In this document: positions 41,533-53,727 of the stretch, piece by piece | Numbering within the stretch: position 1 is the stretch's first letter | How the letters are laid out: each line of letters begins with the position of its first letter | NCBI GenBank assembly: GCA_020853705.1 | Contig: JADYYK010000086.1 | Span: 1-64,000, forward strand | Length of the DNA stretch: 64,000 bases | Source: Deltaproteobacteria bacterium | GTDB taxonomy: Bacteria > Myxococcota_A > Polyangia > Haliangiales > JADYYK01 | Direction: 5' to 3' | Notes under the pieces: generated by a model | Database searches by the model: none | Told to the model about the DNA's origin: nothing | Seen by the model: the letters and a program-made list of their open reading frames with translations, nothing else | Made by a program: the position numbers and the translations under genes

Positions 41533-42081
41533 CTACGCCGGGGCGTCGCCGAGGCTGACCAGGATCTGGCCGCCCTCGACCGCCTGGCCTTCCTTGACCG
41601 GGATGGCGGTGACCACTCCGTCCCGGGTGGCGCGCATCTCGTTCTCCATCTTCATGGCCTCGACCACGACCAGGCCCTGGCCGTTCTTGACCGCCTCGCC
41701 GAGCTTGGTCAGGACCTTGACCACGCGACCCGGCATCGGGGACACCACATCGGCCGAGCCGCCGCGCGCACCGGGCCGGGTGGCCACCTTGGCGGCGACC
41801 TCCTGCAGCTTGCGGGTGCGCTCGTCGAGCAGCTTGATGACCGCGGGTTCGCCGCGCACCTGCAGCTTGACGTCGGGGTTGCCGCCGTCGAGATCGACCT
41901 CGTAGGCGCGGTCGCCGATGAGGATCGACCACACGCCCTCCTCCAGGCGCCGGGCGTCGATCAGCAGGGCGCGACCGTCGTCCCCGATGACGACCTGGAA
42001 CTGGCCGGCCTTGTCGGTGGCCTCGATCTCGACCCACCGTTCGACCTTGTCCGCGGTGACGGCACAGAAGCGCTGCGGCAT
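41533..42081 (-). CDS. Biotin/lipoyl carrier protein
   Basis: A 182-residue carboxylase carrier protein. The C-terminal biotinyl domain (about 110-182) has the biotinylation motif EAMKMENEM, with the modified Lys inside AMKM, and the MPGRVVKVL hinge before it. The N-terminal 110 residues resemble the beta-rich segment before the carrier domain in acyl-CoA carboxylase subunits. The carboxylase and transferase subunits are not in the window, so the carrier is encoded alone. ATG 42081 precedes a family-like N-terminus. Confidence 0.83.
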   Translation of the reverse strand: MPQRFCAVTADKVERWVEIEATDKAGQFQVVIGDDGRALLIDARRLEEGVWSILIGDRAYEVDLDGGNPDVKLQVRGEPAVIKLLDERTRKLQEVAAKVATRPGARGGSADVVSPMPGRVVKVLTKLGEAVKNGQGLVVVEAMKMENEMRATRDGVVTAIPVKEGQAVEGGQILVSLGDAPA

Positions 42082-42135
42082 GCATCTATCTACCGAGGTT
42101 CGGAGCACGCTGGCAAGCGTGATATAGACGCCCCG

Positions 42136-43272
42136 ATGGCAGACTTCACGCAGGTCGTCAGCACGCGCCGAATCATCGTCACCGTCGGCTCCGGTGGCGT
42201 CGGCAAGACCACCACCGCCGCCGCGATCGCGGTGCACGCCGCGCGCAGCGGCCGGCGCGCGCTGGTCATGACCATCGATCCCGCCAAGCGGCTGGCCAAC
42301 TCGCTGGGGCTGGCGACGCTGGACAACGCGCCGCAGGAGGTCCCGCGCGAGGCGCTGGCGCTGGGCGGCGACCTGGCCACGGTCAAGGGCACGCTGCACG
42401 CCATGATGCTGGATCAGAAGGCCGCCTTCGACGAGGTGGTGGCGCAGCACGCGGCCAACCCGGAGCAGATCAAGCGCATCCTGGCCAACCCGATCTACCA
42501 GCAGATCTCGTCGTCGCTGGCCGGCTCGCAGGAGTACGCCGCGATGGCCAAGCTGTACGCCGTCGACAAGCAGGCCCGGTTCGACCTCATCGTGGTCGAC
42601 ACCCCGCCGACCGCGAACGCGCTGGACTTCCTGGAGGCGCCCGAGAAGATCACGGACGCGGTGGACTCGCCAGCGATCGCCTGGTTCATGCGCACCGGCG
42701 GCAAGGGCCTCGGCCTGGGCGCGTCGTTCGTCCTGAAGCGGCTGGCCAAGTTCACCGGCTCGGGCTTCCTCGACGACGTGTCGAAGTTCTTCACCGAGTT
42801 CCAGTCGGTGCTGGCGGCCTTCAAGGAGCGCGCGCGCAACGTGCACGCGCTGATGCGCGATCCCAAGGTCGGCTTCGTGCTGGTGACCTCGCCCGAGCCG
42901 ATGGCGATGGACGAGGCGCTGATGTTCCACGACAAGCTGCAGGCGGCGCAGATGCCCACGGTGGCCTTCGTGATCAACCGGGTCTACCCGACGCCGGGCA
43001 CGGCGCCGGCGCGCGAGCGGGCGGTCGCCGCGCTGGCCGCACGGCCGGAGCTGGCCGGCATGACGGCCTACGACCTGACCCACGCTGCCGGAGAGCTGGA
43101 ACTGGCCCGGGTCGACGCCGCGGCGCGCGCCGAGGTCGACGCGGTGTCGATCGCGCGGCTGGCCGAGCGCACCGGCGGGCGCGGCCTGTACCTGAAGGTG
43201 CCGTTCTTCCGCACCGACGTGCACGACGTCGAGGCGCTGGCGCAGATCAGCGCGCGGCTGTTTGCGGGTTAG
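42136..43272 (+). CDS. ArsA/Get3-like ATPase, subunit with altered signature Lys
   Basis: A 378-residue ArsA/GET3-class ATPase. The deviant Walker A reads GSGGVGKTT (18-26): the P-loop Lys24 is kept but the signature Lys is Ser19. The Switch II Asp-Thr-Pro-Pro-Thr motif (VVDTPPTANALDFL) is intact, and a long helical insertion follows that in Get3 forms the client-binding groove. The partner ATPase at 37111 has the opposite change, so these may form a heterodimer. ATG 42136 has a TATAGA box seven bases upstream and lies divergent from the biotin carrier. Confidence 0.83.
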   Translation: MADFTQVVSTRRIIVTVGSGGVGKTTTAAAIAVHAARSGRRALVMTIDPAKRLANSLGLATLDNAPQEVPREALALGGDLATVKGTLHAMMLDQKAAFDEVVAQHAANPEQIKRILANPIYQQISSSLAGSQEYAAMAKLYAVDKQARFDLIVVDTPPTANALDFLEAPEKITDAVDSPAIAWFMRTGGKGLGLGASFVLKRLAKFTGSGFLDDVSKFFTEFQSVLAAFKERARNVHALMRDPKVGFVLVTSPEPMAMDEALMFHDKLQAAQMPTVAFVINRVYPTPGTAPARERAVAALAARPELAGMTAYDLTHAAGELELARVDAAARAEVDAVSIARLAERTGGRGLYLKVPFFRTDVHDVEALAQISARLFAG

Positions 43273-43281
43273 TCGCCGGCC

Positions 43282-43764
43282 CTACTTCAGAGGGGCGATG
43301 CTGGCGAGGAACCCGTCGACGTCGGCCTTGTGCGCCTTGTACTTCGCGGCCTCGGCCAGGCCGATCACCAGCATGCCCTTGTTGGCCGGCGTGACCGTGA
43401 CCAGCAGCGCGATCTTGATGGCCTTCTTGCCCAGCTGCGCGGTGCCGTGAAAGCCCATCGCGGCCATGCCGCCGAGCGACAGCCGCTTGCCCTTGGTCAG
43501 CTTGAGGCGGGTGGTCATCTTCTGCAGCATGGTGGCCGCCTTGGCCGCCGCCTGCTTGAGGTCGGCGGCGTCGACCATGACGATGGTGAAGTTGACCTCG
43601 CGCGCGGGGTCGTCGATCGACAGCGCCTTGCCCACCACCTTCTGGGTCCAGGTCTCGGGCAGCGTCAGGGTGACCTTGGCCTTGTCGTCGCGGATGACCT
43701 CGGCGTGCGCGCCGGCGGAGAAGGCCAGCAGCGCCAGAATCACGAGGGCGATTCTTCCCGTCAT
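43282..43764 (-). CDS. Small secreted hypothetical protein
   Basis: A 160-residue protein with a clear Sec signal peptide ending in AHA (about 20). The mature domain is beta-rich with Thr, Lys and Leu, no Cys, and no recognised family. Start ATG 43764 has GGAGG 7-11 bases upstream. The start also overlaps the stop of the DUF4276-like gene as ATGA, so it is the third gene of that transcript. Its high GC (unlike the two genes upstream) and signal peptide suggest that an insertion joined the transcript to a pre-existing native gene. Confidence 0.7.
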   Translation of the reverse strand: MTGRIALVILALLAFSAGAHAEVIRDDKAKVTLTLPETWTQKVVGKALSIDDPAREVNFTIVMVDAADLKQAAAKAATMLQKMTTRLKLTKGKRLSLGGMAAMGFHGTAQLGKKAIKIALLVTVTPANKGMLVIGLAEAAKYKAHKADVDGFLASIAPLK

Positions 43765-44351
43765 GTCGAGCCTCCAGGGCCGAAGGCCGCGCGCGCGCGG
43801 TCGATCCAGCGCCGCAGCGATCTAGCATCGGCCGGGATCCCGCCGAGCCCCATCTGTTTGACGAACTCTGCCTTCTGGGTGGTGTTTTCGAGCCCCAGTT
43901 CACTCGCCACCACCGCCTTGCTGTTCGGCACCGCCTCGGAATGCAGTCTCCCAGCGATGGCCAACAGCCAACCTTCGGTGTCTTCCACCGCGGCGCTCCC
44001 GATGATGCGAAGCGATGGGAATCGCTCGCTGGCCTCAAGGATGCCTCGCTCGATCTCCTCCTGGCGATGATCTCGATCATTGTCGCGCGCGAAGACCAGC
44101 ACGTCGGCCCCCGCCTCACTGGCCTCCAAGGCGAGGCCGAGGACGGTGCGTGACTCTGCCGAGCGGACTCCGCCGCGGTACTTGCGGATGTGCTTCCAGA
44201 TGATCGCGCCGACGATTGTGAGCGCGGCGGGGCCGGTGTGTGCGAGCAGCGCGACCAGGACTCCCAGGCGGGGCGGATCGCCCCGGTAGGGCGGCTCGTC
44301 GAACCACCCGCCGAGCTCCGTCGGACCCTCGCCCGCGAGCAGGATTTTCAC
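43761..44351 (-). CDS. DUF4276/TOPRIM-like partner of AAA ATPase
   Basis: A 196-residue protein. Motifs match DUF4276-type TOPRIM proteins: N-terminal GEGPTE (Glu8, Glu12), the metal-binding Asp90-Asn-Asp92 plus Asp94 in VFARDNDRD, and the later EDTEGWLLA block (near 123-131). TOPRIM folds of this type act as nucleases or regulators next to OLD-like or RecF-like ATPases. The ATG overlaps the ATPase stop by four bases. Base composition is clearly lower in GC than the flanks. The predicted role is the effector of a two-gene defence or DNA-processing module. Confidence 0.78.
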   Translation of the reverse strand: MKILLAGEGPTELGGWFDEPPYRGDPPRLGVLVALLAHTGPAALTIVGAIIWKHIRKYRGGVRSAESRTVLGLALEASEAGADVLVFARDNDRDHRQEEIERGILEASERFPSLRIIGSAAVEDTEGWLLAIAGRLHSEAVPNSKAVVASELGLENTTQKAEFVKQMGLGGIPADARSLRRWIDRARAAFGPGGST

Positions 44352-45376
44352 CCCGCTGCCTTGCCCACGTCCGGCCTTGCCTCGAGCAGCGGTGATTCAT
44401 CGATGCCATCGGCATAGCTCAGCCAGAGTTCGCCAAGGGAATAGACGCTATGACGCTTCGCGAAGTTCGGCGTGTCACGGATCGGCGTGACCCGCGTGCC
44501 TTCCTCGAGCGACCTCCGGGTCACCAGCGAGACTTCGTCGGGCTGCAGCTCGTTGACGACGAGTGGACTGTGCGTGGCCAGCACGACCTGGGTCCCGACC
44601 TCGGTGCTGATGGTGCGCAGGACCTTCATGACCTCGGCGATCCGCGACGGATGCAGGCCATTCTCTGGCTCCTCGACCAGGAGCAGCGACACCGGCGCGA
44701 AGAAACGCAGTGCGGCGAAGCCGATGTAGTAGAGGAGCCCCTCGCTCATCTGAGCTGCGGGAACGATGGTGCCGTCCGTGAGCTGAACCTCGAGCGCCAC
44801 CTGGTCGCTGGACACGACGGGCACTCGGATCCGCTTGACCATCGGGAAGAGGGTGCAGACCGCGCGGGTGAGGTCGGTGAAGTCATCGTTTCCCCGCCCG
44901 AGAATGGCGAGCAGCACGCCCGCGAGCCCCGCTCCCCGCTCATTCAAGAGGCGTGTTGACTGGCCTTCGGTCAGCAGAGGACTGGGCGCTCGCATCCGGT
45001 CCGGATCGAAGCGGACGATCGAGGCGCCCCGGAACTCCTGCTGAAAGAGACGAACGTGATGCTTGCGGACCTGGCTCGCTTCTCCAGGTGGTGGATCAGC
45101 GGGCGTCGACCTTCCGCCAGCCTCCTCCAGCCGCTCGGTCGTACGAGTTGTGCCGGGCTTGGTCCCGGTGCTGTAGACGTTGCCCGCAAAGGTCGCCGCA
45201 AGGGTGTTTCCGCGGACGGGCATCAAGCCAGACGCGGTCTGGACGAGCTGGTGCATCGCCCGCAAGATCGTGCTCTTGCCGCTGTCGTTCGGGCCGATGA
45301 ACGCGTGCAGCGGGGTCAGCGCGAAGTCGACCTTCCTGATGCAACCGTAGTCCTCGATCTGGAACCGGGTGATCAT
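44348..45376 (-). CDS. OLD/RecF-like AAA ATPase
   Basis: A 342-residue ABC-type ATPase of the OLD/AAA_21 group. Walker A GPNDSGKST (28-36) and a Walker B of the LLLVEEPENGLHP form (hydrophobic residues followed by Glu-Glu-Pro-Glu) are strong. A signature-like SEGLLYY and the terminal ATHSP switch are present. Unlike OLD it has no fused TOPRIM domain. The next gene supplies it. In known systems (OLD, Gabija, PARIS, Septu) such ATPases sense phage or DNA ends and trigger a nuclease. A housekeeping or repair role is also possible. No promoter is obvious in the 83 bases upstream. Confidence 0.82.
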   Translation of the reverse strand: MITRFQIEDYGCIRKVDFALTPLHAFIGPNDSGKSTILRAMHQLVQTASGLMPVRGNTLAATFAGNVYSTGTKPGTTRTTERLEEAGGRSTPADPPPGEASQVRKHHVRLFQQEFRGASIVRFDPDRMRAPSPLLTEGQSTRLLNERGAGLAGVLLAILGRGNDDFTDLTRAVCTLFPMVKRIRVPVVSSDQVALEVQLTDGTIVPAAQMSEGLLYYIGFAALRFFAPVSLLLVEEPENGLHPSRIAEVMKVLRTISTEVGTQVVLATHSPLVVNELQPDEVSLVTRRSLEEGTRVTPIRDTPNFAKRHSVYSLGELWLSYADGIDESPLLEARPDVGKAAG

Positions 45377-45459
45377 CGCTGCTCCTACCTGATCCTAGCG
45401 CCAAACCGGCCTCTCCCGCCACTCTGGCCGCCGGCTGCCTCGCGTGTCACGATCCCCCC

Positions 45460-45930
45460 ATGAGGAAGCGCCTGCTCGCGATGCTGGTCATGGTCGGGGC
45501 GGGGGCAGTGGCCGCCGGTTGCGGCGGTGCGCGGGCGCGCCCGGCGGCGCCGGCTGCGCAGGCGGTGTCCGACAGCGGCCTCAGCGCGGCCGAGTGCGGC
45601 AGCCTGGTCGACCACATCTTCGAGACCACCTTCTCGGAGTCGTCGCCCGCCGCGCGCGAGGCCGCGCGCGAGAGCGAGCAGGTGCGCATGTCGATGGCCC
45701 GCATGCGCCTCCTGTGCGACGCCGACATGCCACGCCCGGTCTACGACTGCTTCATGAGCGCCGCGACCCGCGCCGAGGTGCAGGCCTGCACCCGCCGCTT
45801 CGAGCCCGCCGACACCCCATCGCCTCGGCCAGCCCCGCGCCCCGGCGAGTACGAGGCTGGAACTGCTGCGGCGCGGCCGTGGACGGAAGACTTGGCCATA
45901 GGTTCGGGGACGGCCACCTACGGAACGTAG
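45460..45930 (+). CDS. Lipoprotein, hypothetical, perhaps C-terminally extended
   Basis: A 156-residue predicted lipoprotein (signal ends VAAGC) with a helical domain and four or five Cys that could form disulfides (near 47, 86, 98, 109). GC-rich to about codon 130, after which composition and residue usage change (Pro-rich, then Trp/Thr/Gly), so the native C-terminus may have been replaced when foreign DNA inserted downstream. It lies between the AAA pair (other strand) and the orphan gene. Confidence 0.65.
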   Translation: MRKRLLAMLVMVGAGAVAAGCGGARARPAAPAAQAVSDSGLSAAECGSLVDHIFETTFSESSPAAREAARESEQVRMSMARMRLLCDADMPRPVYDCFMSAATRAEVQACTRRFEPADTPSPRPAPRPGEYEAGTAAARPWTEDLAIGSGTATYGT

Positions 45931-46123
45931 GCCCACAATCCGCGCAGCGACGGACAGCAGGGTGGCCATCTCCGGGAGTTTCATCAGACACCTACTCACT
46001 TGGGGAACGAGCGATCACCGTGCTCTGTTATGTTTGGCTGGGCAAACAGCGGTGCTCATGCTCGGATCACGCATGACCGCTGCTGTCATCGCCAGGTGAC
46101 TCGCCGTCCTGAAGAGGGTGACG

Positions 46124-47368
46124 ATGAAGAAGAGCGAACGGAGGCGCATCGGGAAGATGGCCGCCCGCAAGATCGCGAGCGTCGCCAAACGCGGTGCCAG
46201 CAGCCGCATCTCCCGTGGTGGGCCGCGAGCCCTTTGGTTTCATGTTGACAAGCAATCTGTAGGGATCTACTCGGTGCCTTTCACTGCCTTGGCTTCGCGT
46301 CGACCGTTCGGGTCCGGAGGCCCGATCCGCCAAGGGCGACTGGGCGAGGGCTTGGTAGTTCGTTTCGAGGCGGACGTCACGTCGAGGGTCGTGCCCGACG
46401 ATCACGCACTGGTTCAGGAGTCCCCCGGCTCGGACGGAGTCTTGGACAGCATAAAGTGTAGTCCCCGTCTTGCCTGGGGGTTCTTCCAGGCCGCCATGCC
46501 CGGATTCTGGGCCAACCGATACCGGATGACGTCGGACTTCGCGTTCTTGGCTGAGGGAACAAGAGGTGCCTGTGAGGTCGCTGCACTGCGCAAGAGGCGC
46601 GTCTTGCACCGCAGGTCCTTGATGGAGCATGCGCAGTCGCTCCACTCGAAAGTCTGGGCGCTTCGGTACCACCGTGCGAACTTCCGCCGGGCAATTGACA
46701 AGGCCGGAAGTGCGGGGCCCGGTGACAAGGCTCTGTTCCTCATCACGGCGAACGCTGAGTTCTCTGCGCACGACGCCGCAACGTATAGCCTACTTGAGGA
46801 ACTCACCCGGGCGCGCGCGCTCATGTTGGATCTCTCGCGTGGAGAGCAAAGCACCTTGAGTTTCCACCAGCTCTTTGAAAAGCGGATGTCCTTGCCAGAC
46901 GACGGCTTGCGGCGTGCACTCATGGCGTCCGAATCCTGGTACCCGGGCTTCCGTCAGCGCAGGACCAACAGCACCCATGCATTCGGTGCCTTGGTCGTTC
47001 ACTCAAACGACTTGCTTGTTGTGAACCAGTTGGCAGATCGTCGCCTCAGCGATGGCGGATCGCCGATTTCCGGCGCGCTTGCGGTCTCGCTCTTCGACCC
47101 GCTTGTAGACGGGGTATCCCGCTTGGTGGAGGCCTTCACTGCCCATCTGTTGACACTCTTCCATCCCTACGATCTCGTTACACTGACGCTTATCGACGAG
47201 CGCAAAGATCCCGGCCCTCGGAGGACAACGATCTTCGTGCGGCGCATTGAGTTCGATGAAGGCCTCGCCGGCAAGGGCGACGTCATCTTGGACCCCAGTG
47301 GACGGATAGAGATCTCGACTGATCTTGATGGAGCCCTCTCCACCCCCGCGCCTGATCCCCCGCGGTGA
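46124..47368 (+). CDS. Orphan gene in the low-GC segment
   Basis: A 414-residue soluble protein with no recognised domain. The N-terminal 35 residues are Arg/Lys-rich, followed by a mixed alpha/beta region and a long helical section (about 170-290, with a LLEELTRARALMLDLSRGEQSTLSFH helix pair, shown here in part). Composition is lower in GC and its codon use differs from the neighbours. The ATG at 46124 has GAGGG before it (GTG 46118 is an alternative). The 193-base region upstream (45931-46123) holds no other gene or clear promoter. Possible roles: defence effector or phage-derived protein. No evidence favours either. Confidence 0.62.
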   Translation: MKKSERRRIGKMAARKIASVAKRGASSRISRGGPRALWFHVDKQSVGIYSVPFTALASRRPFGSGGPIRQGRLGEGLVVRFEADVTSRVVPDDHALVQESPGSDGVLDSIKCSPRLAWGFFQAAMPGFWANRYRMTSDFAFLAEGTRGACEVAALRKRRVLHRRSLMEHAQSLHSKVWALRYHRANFRRAIDKAGSAGPGDKALFLITANAEFSAHDAATYSLLEELTRARALMLDLSRGEQSTLSFHQLFEKRMSLPDDGLRRALMASESWYPGFRQRRTNSTHAFGALVVHSNDLLVVNQLADRRLSDGGSPISGALAVSLFDPLVDGVSRLVEAFTAHLLTLFHPYDLVTLTLIDERKDPGPRRTTIFVRRIEFDEGLAGKGDVILDPSGRIEISTDLDGALSTPAPDPPR

Positions 47369-47395
47369 GAAGGAGGAAGCCCAACCGTAGGCCGG

Positions 47396-48790
47396 TTACC
47401 GGCTGAACTTGAACTTCTGCCAGACCTCGGCGCGCACCACGTCGGCGTTGCCGCTGGCGCCGTGCACGCCGAGCAGCGCGACCACGCGCTGGCCCTTGCG
47501 CTCGACGCTCCACAGGTCGCCGTTCTTGTCGGCGAAGGTCACCACCTTGTCGGTCGACTTCACGGTGCTGGCGTTGCCCGACAGCTTGGCGATCAGCTTG
47601 CCGGCGGCGACGAAGAACTCGATGGCGTCGGCCTCGGCGTCCCACGACGACGCGTGCACGATGCTGATGGTCGGCTCGCCCAGCTTGGCGTAGGCGACCA
47701 TGCGGTCGCCGTCCCAGCCGGCGGCGGCGGCGCTGGCGACGTCGGCGGAGTCGCCGGTGTGCTCGCCCAGCATGACGCGCAGCTGCAGCTCGCCGACCAC
47801 GTCGGCGCGCAGCACCTTCTGGCCCACCAGGGTGGGCAGCTCGGCGCCCTTGATCTTGGCCGGCTTCTCGCGCGCGAAGTACTTGCTCGGGTGCAGGATC
47901 TGCTCGGTCGAGACCGGCGGGCTCCGGAACACGTCGTCGATCTTCGACCAGGGGTTGCGCATGCGCACGCCGGCCACGAAGTTCAGCCCCTCGATGTAGG
48001 GGAACAGCAGCGTCTTCTTGAGGATGGCGGGCGCCTTGTCGAACTCCGGCGACTGCCCGGCCATGCCCTGCTCCATCATCCCTGACAGGCCGCCGGGCAG
48101 CTTGGCCAGCGCCGACAGGTCCTGCCCCATGGGCGCCAGCATGAATTCGACCATGACCCCCATGCCGTCGCCCTCGACCAGCGCCGACCGGGCCAGCTGG
48201 GCGTCGCTGTCGTCCTTGAGCCCCTTCATCAGCTTGTTCAGGTTGAAGTGCTGGTCCTGCAGGGCGTGCTGGATCTCGTGCGCCAGCGCCGGGCGCTGCA
48301 GCGACGAGTCCAGCCAGTCCGCGATGAACAGCTTGCCGGCGTCGGGATCGTAGAAGCCGGCGACTTGCTCCATCAAGAGCGACAGGATGGTCTGCTGGTA
48401 GTCGAGCTCGGGCGGCAGCAGGCCCAGGCGCTTCAAGATGCGCGCCTCGGTGCCGATCTCCTCGGGGCTGTACTCCTTGGCGATCTTGTCCTTGAGGCGG
48501 GCGCCGATCTCGGGCTTGGTCAGCACCTCGCGCCCGAACGCCTTGCGCGCCCGCAGCTTGCGCAGCGACACCACCTTGGCAGTGATGTCGTCGGTCTCCT
48601 TGAGCAGGGCCTCGACGGAGGCCCGCCCCGTCGCCGGGGGCACCGGCACGGCGACCGAGGGCGACGGCGAGGGCGACGGCGCCGGGCTGGCCGGCTTGGC
48701 TGGACTCGCGGGCTTGGTCGCAGGCTTCTGCGCCAGGACGGGACTCGACAGCAGGAGCACTCCCAACCCGAACCAGCCGAGCCTCGCCAT
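47396..48790 (-). CDS. Secreted putative zinc metallopeptidase
   Basis: A 464-residue exported protein (signal ends VLAQ, then a Pro/Ser/Ala/Lys linker). A zincin-like HEIQH motif (His171, Glu172, His175) is followed by Glu206 in ALVEGDGMG, the expected third ligand position of gluzincins, so a metallopeptidase is plausible. Flanks do not match a named family with certainty. The C-terminal 180 residues form a separate domain with regular beta-strand pattern. ATG 48790 has a perfect TACAAT box six bases upstream. Divergent from mfd. Confidence 0.75.
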   Translation of the reverse strand: MARLGWFGLGVLLLSSPVLAQKPATKPASPAKPASPAPSPSPSPSVAVPVPPATGRASVEALLKETDDITAKVVSLRKLRARKAFGREVLTKPEIGARLKDKIAKEYSPEEIGTEARILKRLGLLPPELDYQQTILSLLMEQVAGFYDPDAGKLFIADWLDSSLQRPALAHEIQHALQDQHFNLNKLMKGLKDDSDAQLARSALVEGDGMGVMVEFMLAPMGQDLSALAKLPGGLSGMMEQGMAGQSPEFDKAPAILKKTLLFPYIEGLNFVAGVRMRNPWSKIDDVFRSPPVSTEQILHPSKYFAREKPAKIKGAELPTLVGQKVLRADVVGELQLRVMLGEHTGDSADVASAAAAGWDGDRMVAYAKLGEPTISIVHASSWDAEADAIEFFVAAGKLIAKLSGNASTVKSTDKVVTFADKNGDLWSVERKGQRVVALLGVHGASGNADVVRAEVWQKFKFSR

Positions 48791-48796
48791 GCGCGA

Positions 48797-48802
48797 ATTG
48801 TA
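48797..48802 (-). promoter_or_regulatory. Putative -10 box, leaderless arrangement
   Basis: TACAAT on the minus strand, six bases before ATG 48790. Best match to TATAAT (5/6) in the group. Confidence 0.5.
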
Positions 48803-48851
48803 CAGGCGCGCTTGCCAGGCGCCACTCGGTCACCTAAGAATTCGCAGCCCC

Positions 48852-52457
<3,606 letters not shown>

Positions 52458-52488
52458 TCGTGCTAGCCCATTGCCAGCGGGGTACCCC

Positions 52489-53685
52489 ATGAAGCTCACG
52501 AAGGCTCGTGTCGCGGCGCTGATCGGCGCCGTCGCTGGTTCGCTGACGACCATGATGATGAGCACCTGGATCACCGGGTGTTCGGATAGCAAGGCTGACC
52601 CGCAGGACGTCAAGAAGTGGACCCAGCGTCCACGCGTCACCGGGGCCGACGCCGAGCCGGTCGCCATCATCGACGGCGTGGTCATCACGGTGGCCGACTT
52701 CCGCGACCGCCTCAACAAGCAGTCGCCCTACATCCGCGCGCGCTACACCTCGCTGGAGCGCAAGAAGGAGTTCCTCGACAACCTGGTGCGCTTCGAGGTG
52801 CTGGCCAAGGAGGCCGAGCGCCGCGGTCTCGGTGAGGACCCCGAGGTCGTGCGCACCATGAAGCAGGTCATGATCCAGAAGCTGATGCAGGACGAGTTCG
52901 ACAACCGGGTCAAGGTCGAGGACATCACCGACAAGGAGATGCGCGACTACTACACGGCGCACTCGTCGGACTACAACCAGCCCGAGCAGGTCCGCGTCAG
53001 CGCCATCGTCATCAAGAAGGACAGCAAGCTGGCCGACCGCCTGGCCGAAGAGGTCAAGGGGCCCAAGGGGCAGGACAACCGCACCTTCCGCGACATGGTG
53101 CTGCAGTACTCCGAGGACGAGGAGTCCAAGGTCCGCGGCGGCGATCTGCGCTACTTCGACGAGACCTCGCAGGAGGTCCCGGCCGAGGTCATCAAGGCGT
53201 CGTTCGCGCTGGAGAAGGTCGGCGACGTGGCCGGCCCCATCAAGACCAGCAAGGGCATGTACATCCTCAAGCAGACCGGTCGCCGCAAGGCGCTGGCGCG
53301 CACCTTCGAGGAGGTCCAGCGCCAGATCCAGAACCGCCTGTACCGCGAGAAGCGCACCAACGTGATGGACAACTTCGTCGAGGGGCTGCGCAAGGCCGCC
53401 AAGGTGCAGGTGTTCGACCAGCGCATCTCGAAGATCCAGGTCGACATGACGGGCTCGCTGCCCAGCGACTCGCCGATGCCTGGCGACCCCGCGGTGGGGC
53501 CGGGCGTGGTGCCGCCGCCGGGCGCCGGGCCGAGCGGCAATGGCCTGATGCCGGGGACCGGCCCCGAGCCCGACCTGGTGCCTGGCCCAGGCTCGGCCCC
53601 GACCACCCCGTCGGCCCCCTCGGCCCCGCCCGTCGCGCCGGGCAGCCCGGTCCCGCCGGGGACCGCGCCGCAGCCGGTCGGCTAG
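52489..53685 (+). CDS. PpiC-type peptidyl-prolyl isomerase lipoprotein
   Basis: A 398-residue predicted lipoprotein (signal ends WITGC, Cys31). It has a SurA-like N-terminal helical segment (about 60-150, with AIIDGVVITVADFRDRLNK) and one parvulin domain (about 150-250, MVLQYSEDEESKVRGGDLRYFD), then a Pro/Gly-rich tail. It would help fold outer-membrane proteins in the periplasm. It lies 31 bases after mfd and 42 bases before the SurA-like gene. Whether all three share a transcript is an inference. Confidence 0.85.
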   Translation: MKLTKARVAALIGAVAGSLTTMMMSTWITGCSDSKADPQDVKKWTQRPRVTGADAEPVAIIDGVVITVADFRDRLNKQSPYIRARYTSLERKKEFLDNLVRFEVLAKEAERRGLGEDPEVVRTMKQVMIQKLMQDEFDNRVKVEDITDKEMRDYYTAHSSDYNQPEQVRVSAIVIKKDSKLADRLAEEVKGPKGQDNRTFRDMVLQYSEDEESKVRGGDLRYFDETSQEVPAEVIKASFALEKVGDVAGPIKTSKGMYILKQTGRRKALARTFEEVQRQIQNRLYREKRTNVMDNFVEGLRKAAKVQVFDQRISKIQVDMTGSLPSDSPMPGDPAVGPGVVPPPGAGPSGNGLMPGTGPEPDLVPGPGSAPTTPSAPSAPPVAPGSPVPPGTAPQPVG

Positions 53686-53727
53686 CGCTTGGGCAACCCC
53701 AGCGGGAAGGAACGGGTCGGAACCTCG

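Larger units (their letters stand above)
43770..47390. other. Lower-GC stretch, possible acquired segment
   Basis: Hand-counted samples are 36/60 G+C (44041-44100) and 35/60 (46741-46800), compared with 42/60 just before (42841-42900). The native-looking lipoprotein gene (45460-45930) sits inside it and is GC-rich, so there may be two insertions. No att repeats, tRNA or integrase were found. Confidence 0.55.

Noticed and set aside
46067-46923. Minus-strand open frames inside the orphan gene
   Set aside because: They are Arg/Ser/Pro-rich shadows of the plus-strand frame, which has the better start site and composition.
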